Shown: in pieces, positions 7,058 through 10,773 of the stretch | How the letters are laid out: every line of letters starts with the position of its first letter | Numbering within the stretch: position 1 is the first letter of the stretch | NCBI GenBank assembly: GCA_009936765.1 | Contig: JAACDL010000127.1 | Span: 1 to 10,773, forward strand | DNA from: Methanobacteriota archaeon | Lineage (GTDB): Archaea; Thermoplasmatota; Poseidoniia; Poseidoniales; Poseidoniaceae | Length of the DNA stretch: 10,773 bases | Reading direction: 5' to 3' | Notes under the pieces: model-generated | The model's database searches: none | Seen by the model: only the letters and a program-made list of their open reading frames with translations | What the model was told of the DNA's origin: nothing | Position numbers and translations under genes: made by a program

Positions 7058-7083
7058 ACAATTCCGCTTCTCAATGTTGAATT

Positions 7084-8640
7084 TCACTCTGGGATGTAAT
7101 ACAATTCCACAGATCCGGTTCCTAGGCTGATAGGTTGTCCGACAATGATGTTTTCAGCGACACCAGTTAAGTTGTCTCTTTCACCAATGATTCCAGCCTT
7201 TAGCAGGTGGTTAACTGTAACTTCGAATGCTGCACGAGCTAAGATTGAGTGCTTTGTACCGGACACACCATGGCGACCAATTGCACGCACTTCACCTTCA
7301 CTAGTCATTACATCTGCAACCATCAACAAGTGACGTACGTCGACTTCAAGACGGGCTCCGTCTAAAGTTGCTTGCAACTCATTGACAATAGCTTGTCTTG
7401 CTGCTGCAATACCAAGGTACTGATAAATCTCAATGATGTTGTTAGTGTAAGTTCTTGCTCTATCAATTCCTTCCATGTCAGATATCCTTGCTAGATTGCT
7501 TCCAATAGTTGACAGGTAATACTCTCCTGTTTTGTCATCTAACTGAACGTTAGCACGTTCGACGTTTGGAACACCCTTTAATCGCATATCTCTGATCTTA
7601 TCTTCTAACTGTAGAAGTTCAGTGTAGGATGGAGGGTTCTCGGCAAGAGTCTTCATGTCATCTTCTGTTTGAACACCAGGGATTAGAGTAAGTGTTGAAG
7701 GATTCTTTTCCTTATCTGCTTCAACATAAAGTCGAAGTGCACGCTCTAGTTTATCCTTAACCTCTGCAGGAGTCATACCCTTCTGCTTCAAGTTACCCTT
7801 CTTCAATTTGAGAACCAAACGACGTTGTGCAACGTCTGTTTCGATATCAGCGATATTGACTGTAGTAGTAATCTCAATTGCTGCAGCAAGTTTTCTTGCT
7901 GCCTCAGGAGATGTACTGCTGTCTCCTGATAGACGGATAGTCATAGTCGGAGTATTAGGTACCTTACGGGCATCTACAATCTCAATAATACGAGGAAGAC
8001 CTTGTGTTACGTTTACTGTAGCTACACCAGCATAGTGGAAAGTACGCATAGTCATCTGAGTTCCAGGTTCTCCAATAGATTGAGCAGTGATAATTCCTGC
8101 GGCCTCGTATGGGTCAATCTTGGCCATGGATTGAGCCTTGGATGCTTCAGCCACAAGTGCTTCTGCTTGCTTCTTGGTCAACTTTGCCTTTTCACGGTCA
8201 TGGACTGCTTCAGTTAAATCGTGAATTGTTAGTTGAGTGAATTTCGCTCCAGCTGCTTCTGCTGCTGCTTCAATAGACTTGAAGACTGGATCGTCTGCAA
8301 GTTCATCAACATAGGATAGCAACTTAGTTTCAGGGTCGTACGCCTCTAATTCTTGAACTGTCTTTGCAGTACGTCTGCGGCGAGTTCCTCGGCGTAGACG
8401 AACTGATGTGGTTGCTGAGTTTGCATCTCCAGTTGAATCACGGTTAGTTGAGTTAGCACCAGTAATGATTCCATGAATCCTTGCTGCTGTATCAGAATCA
8501 GTTTCACAGAACTGAGCGATTTCTTGGGCGGTCAGTACTTTCACGTCATCCCACTTTCTATCATCTGCCAGCTTGTGTGCAAATTCCTCAGGGACTAACA
8601 TGTCCATGAGTTTCTTCTTTGTTGCGCTCTTTACTACCAT
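7084..8640 (-). CDS. rpoA2: DNA-directed RNA polymerase subunit A''
   Basis: This is the C-terminal half of the largest RNA polymerase subunit, equivalent to the end of eukaryotic Rpb1. With A' it forms the catalytic centre. It has 518 residues from the ATG at 8640. The trigger-loop region AQSIGEPGTQMTMRTFHYAG starts near residue 186, and its His (codon 8035-8037) aligns with the catalytic trigger-loop His of Rpb1. The C-terminal end is canonical (GEVRAIGRHGVSG, ARAAFEVTVNHLL, ENIIVGQPISLGTG). Archaeal A'' usually has only about 55-60 residues before the segment equivalent to IDPYEAAGI; here there are about 175. The additional part is an LTAQEIAQF...DTAARI helical stretch and the Arg-rich VRLRRGTRRRRTA near residue 80. 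The ATG overlaps the rpoA1 TGA (TGATG) and follows a perfect GGAGGTGA, so it is preferred over the in-frame TTG at 8643. Confidence 0.97.
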   Translation of the reverse strand: MVVKSATKKKLMDMLVPEEFAHKLADDRKWDDVKVLTAQEIAQFCETDSDTAARIHGIITGANSTNRDSTGDANSATTSVRLRRGTRRRRTAKTVQELEAYDPETKLLSYVDELADDPVFKSIEAAAEAAGAKFTQLTIHDLTEAVHDREKAKLTKKQAEALVAEASKAQSMAKIDPYEAAGIITAQSIGEPGTQMTMRTFHYAGVATVNVTQGLPRIIEIVDARKVPNTPTMTIRLSGDSSTSPEAARKLAAAIEITTTVNIADIETDVAQRRLVLKLKKGNLKQKGMTPAEVKDKLERALRLYVEADKEKNPSTLTLIPGVQTEDDMKTLAENPPSYTELLQLEDKIRDMRLKGVPNVERANVQLDDKTGEYYLSTIGSNLARISDMEGIDRARTYTNNIIEIYQYLGIAAARQAIVNELQATLDGARLEVDVRHLLMVADVMTSEGEVRAIGRHGVSGTKHSILARAAFEVTVNHLLKAGIIGERDNLTGVAENIIVGQPISLGTGSVELYYIPE

Positions 8641-10773
8641 CAAAGTTCACCTCCAGCCGCTGCTTCAGAATCCCCTTCACCAAATCCAAGGTCGAAGTTC
8701 TTATCTTCAGTGATAACAACATCTTCATCCTTGGTCTTGGTTGGACCATCTGTGCCTAATGCTTCATCGACAACTACGTCGATGTTGAAAGGTTTACCGT
8801 GTACACCACGGCTTGGGTCAATTCCATCTTCTCCGTAAGAGAATTGGATGATTCTGTTAGCAGTATTCCTAACTGACAAATTCTCATCATTGAACACCTT
8901 TAGATCATCCATAGCGTTAATCAAACGACGCTGCATGTATCCGGACTTACTTGTACGAACCGCTGTATCAACCAGAGATTCACGACCAGAAACAGACAGC
9001 ATGAAGAACTCTGTTGGTTCAAGACCACGCTTGAAAGAAGACGAGATGAATCCTTTCTCAGGAGCACCAAGTCCGCCACGCTTGAAGTGAGGTAGAACAC
9101 GCTGGTGGTATCCACGTTCTAGACGTGCACCACGTACCTTTGCTTGTCCAATACTACCTGCCATCATAGTCAAGTTATCCATAGACCCACGAGCACCAGA
9201 TATCGCCATTCCAACAGCAGCGTTTGAGTTGCCGCTTTCGTTTAGTTCGTCTTTAGCAACATTACCTGCTGCTTGCTTTCCGAGGTCTAAGATAACCATG
9301 ATGTTCTCTTCAAGAGTCTCTTTAGGAGTTCTTCCAGGACGGGTTTCATATCCACGGCCATCCTTACCGAACTTATCCAATTCAGTCTGAACTTCATCAC
9401 GAGCTTCTTGGTTGTGCCCCTCGATTTCGCTTAGAGCATGAGCAGATAGATCTTCATCATCGATTCCAGTTGTGAAACCTAGAGATGTACATGCTGCAAT
9501 AGATAGGCGTGTAAATTCGTCTAAGAATCTAGCACCTTCTGTTGGACCATTGGTCTGTACGATTGCGTCCAGTAGACGGCCATCTTCAGCACCAATTGCT
9601 CTCTTATCCAGAGTACCACTTACCTTACCGTTCTTGACAACTACTGCGTCATTTGAACGGCTTCTGAATCTCAGGTGTATGTTATCTGGGATGATTACAG
9701 AAATAATATCTTCACCGTTGAAGTATTCTCCTTTAGGTCCCTTGTGGACCTTAGGTAGTTCGCCAGTGTATCCGATATTTCCTAACATCTCTAATCCATT
9801 TCGCTTTGAAATCTTAGTATCTGGCCTTGATAGAAGGTATGCTCCAGAGATGTGATCGTGAATTCCACCAATTACCGCTCCTCCGTATCTTGGAGTTAGG
9901 ATGTGTTCCTGAACACGCATCAAAATCTTAGCTTCTGCACGTGCTTCTTCTCCTTGGATAACGTGTAAGTTCATCTCATCACCGTCGAAGTCAGCGTTGT
10001 AAGGAGTACAAACAGCCAGATTGAATCTGAATGTGTGTCCTTCCATTACACGAACTTCGTGAACCATCATTGACATTCTGTGCAATGAAGGCTGTCGGTT
10101 GAATATTGCAACATCGCCATCAATCAAGTGACGCTCGACAAGCAATCCTGGCTTAGGGTTGCCATTCATGTCGACGGTCGCAAGGCGATCTTCAACACGT
10201 GTTCTCTCTCCCCATTCATTGTCAGGGCTACCACAGTGTGGGCATGCAACTTCAAGATGCTCCGGGTAAGGAGTATCATGGTTAGCTAGTTCGAACTTCC
10301 AGCGATGGTGTAGAACTGCTCTAGGGTCGTCCTCAGGTAGAGGCTGACCATCTACATCTTCTCCGCGTAGATTTGCAAGGGTTGCATTTTCATCGATTGC
10401 ATAGGTTACGAGTTCTTCTCCGCCTGCAACTGCCTCTTCTCGAGAAACGAATTTCTTTACAACGAGTCCAGGAAGGAAATTTGGTGCAGGTAGTACCTGA
10501 TGTAGGTCGAACCTAGTTGTTGTTTCTTCCATACATTCAGGGTTGTGACAGCGGAAACCAGCGTTGATTAGACGGCTTCTTTCGTTAATTCTGACACGGC
10601 GCTTGTCGCCACGAATAACGTAGTTAACACCAGGGTGTACATCGGGACCACGAAGAATCATCTGACGCATTTGTTCACGGTTTCGTGTTGTTACACGGAT
10701 AGGAACTGTCAGTTCTTTAGCAATCTTAGTTGGCACTCCAACTTCGTTTACTCCAAGGTATGGATCTGGTGAG
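8640..10773 (-). CDS. rpoA1: DNA-directed RNA polymerase subunit A' (5' end outside the window)
   Basis: This is the larger part of the largest RNA polymerase subunit and holds the catalytic Mg2+ site. The frame stays open to the window edge: the bases before the internal GTG at 10736 translate to SPDPYLGVNEVG, the conserved lead-in to VPTKIAKELTVP. The gene is therefore truncated by the window and lacks the N-terminal clamp part. NADFDGDEMN carries the three catalytic Asp residues (9978-9992). FNRQPSLHRMSMM, the LPHF funnel segment, the bridge helix ending in VDTAVRTSKSGYMQRRL (about 8920-9020) and YGEDGIDP near the end are all as expected. Unusual features are an insertion of about 130 residues with CHNPEC and CPHC pairs (10137-10610), a divergent bridge-helix hinge, and an acidic C-terminal tail. 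Separation from A'' is the normal archaeal arrangement, not a frameshift. Confidence 0.97.
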   Translation of the reverse strand, partial: SPDPYLGVNEVGVPTKIAKELTVPIRVTTRNREQMRQMILRGPDVHPGVNYVIRGDKRRVRINERSRLINAGFRCHNPECMEETTTRFDLHQVLPAPNFLPGLVVKKFVSREEAVAGGEELVTYAIDENATLANLRGEDVDGQPLPEDDPRAVLHHRWKFELANHDTPYPEHLEVACPHCGSPDNEWGERTRVEDRLATVDMNGNPKPGLLVERHLIDGDVAIFNRQPSLHRMSMMVHEVRVMEGHTFRFNLAVCTPYNADFDGDEMNLHVIQGEEARAEAKILMRVQEHILTPRYGGAVIGGIHDHISGAYLLSRPDTKISKRNGLEMLGNIGYTGELPKVHKGPKGEYFNGEDIISVIIPDNIHLRFRSRSNDAVVVKNGKVSGTLDKRAIGAEDGRLLDAIVQTNGPTEGARFLDEFTRLSIAACTSLGFTTGIDDEDLSAHALSEIEGHNQEARDEVQTELDKFGKDGRGYETRPGRTPKETLEENIMVILDLGKQAAGNVAKDELNESGNSNAAVGMAISGARGSMDNLTMMAGSIGQAKVRGARLERGYHQRVLPHFKRGGLGAPEKGFISSSFKRGLEPTEFFMLSVSGRESLVDTAVRTSKSGYMQRRLINAMDDLKVFNDENLSVRNTANRIIQFSYGEDGIDPSRGVHGKPFNIDVVVDEALGTDGPTKTKDEDVVITEDKNFDLGFGEGDSEAAAGGEL
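8647..8654 (-). promoter_or_regulatory. Ribosome binding site of rpoA2, inside the end of rpoA1
   Basis: GGAGGTGA on the minus strand is a full Shine-Dalgarno ending 6 nt before the ATG at 8640. It lies in the last codons of rpoA1. Together with the TGATG stop/start overlap it points to translational coupling, which would keep A' and A'' at equal amounts. Confidence 0.7.

Noticed and set aside
6754..7099. Plus-strand open frames opposite rpl30e
   Set aside because: They lie antisense to a clearly identified ribosomal protein gene and have no recognisable features.
8640..8643. Apparent break of the largest RNA polymerase subunit into two reading frames
   Set aside because: This is the normal archaeal A'/A'' split, at the expected place, with a Shine-Dalgarno and stop/start overlap, so it is neither a frameshift nor a pseudogene.
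10137..10610. Intein in rpoA1
   Set aside because: The additional 130 or so residues lack intein start and end signatures (no Cys/Ser start with terminal His-Asn before Cys/Ser/Thr) and no endonuclease motif is seen.

Overview
The window most likely comes from a planktonic marine archaeon of the Thermoplasmatota, with Marine Group II (Poseidoniales) the best fit. The RNA polymerase largest subunit is split into A' and A'' as in archaea and is followed by ribosomal protein L30e. The DNA is moderately AT-rich. There is a very large secreted protein with thrombospondin type-3-like Asp repeats and a single C-terminal membrane anchor, a protein style I associate with that group. The placement is an inference from gene content; no search was run.

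Layout: positions 1-45 may be the tail of an upstream plus-strand gene. Positions 58-1557 (+) encode a sodium:solute symporter of the PutP/SSS type. Everything else is on the minus strand. Read 5'->3' from the right edge it runs: rpoA1 (A', 5' end outside the window), rpoA2 (A''), rpl30e, an unrecognised 294-residue protein, a 1142-residue surface protein (seven-repeat beta-propeller-like domain, calcium-type Asp repeats, one membrane helix, cytoplasmic tail), and a PqqB-like metallo-beta-lactamase-fold protein. This last gene overlaps the symporter gene tail to tail by 8 bp. There is no gene-free stretch longer than about 40 bp.

The minus-strand genes are tightly packed. A'/A'' overlap by one base (TGATG), and the other gaps are 40, 30, 37 and 9 bp. 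Several junctions carry good Shine-Dalgarno sequences. A' and A'' together form the catalytic subunit of RNA polymerase, and L30e is its usual operon neighbour. The genes after L30e are not the usual nusA/rps12/rps7 set. Instead there is an unknown protein followed by an envelope protein and a metallohydrolase.

The most interesting signals lie inside the supposedly conserved RNA polymerase genes. A' has an insertion of about 130 residues, with two Cys pairs, between the YVIR and LIDGD motifs (dock region). It also has an unusual bridge-helix N-terminal hinge. A'' has about 120 extra residues with an Arg-rich segment near its N-terminus. The large surface protein also carries a Trp-rich, WW-like motif at its extreme cytoplasmic end, which suggests a cytoplasmic partner.
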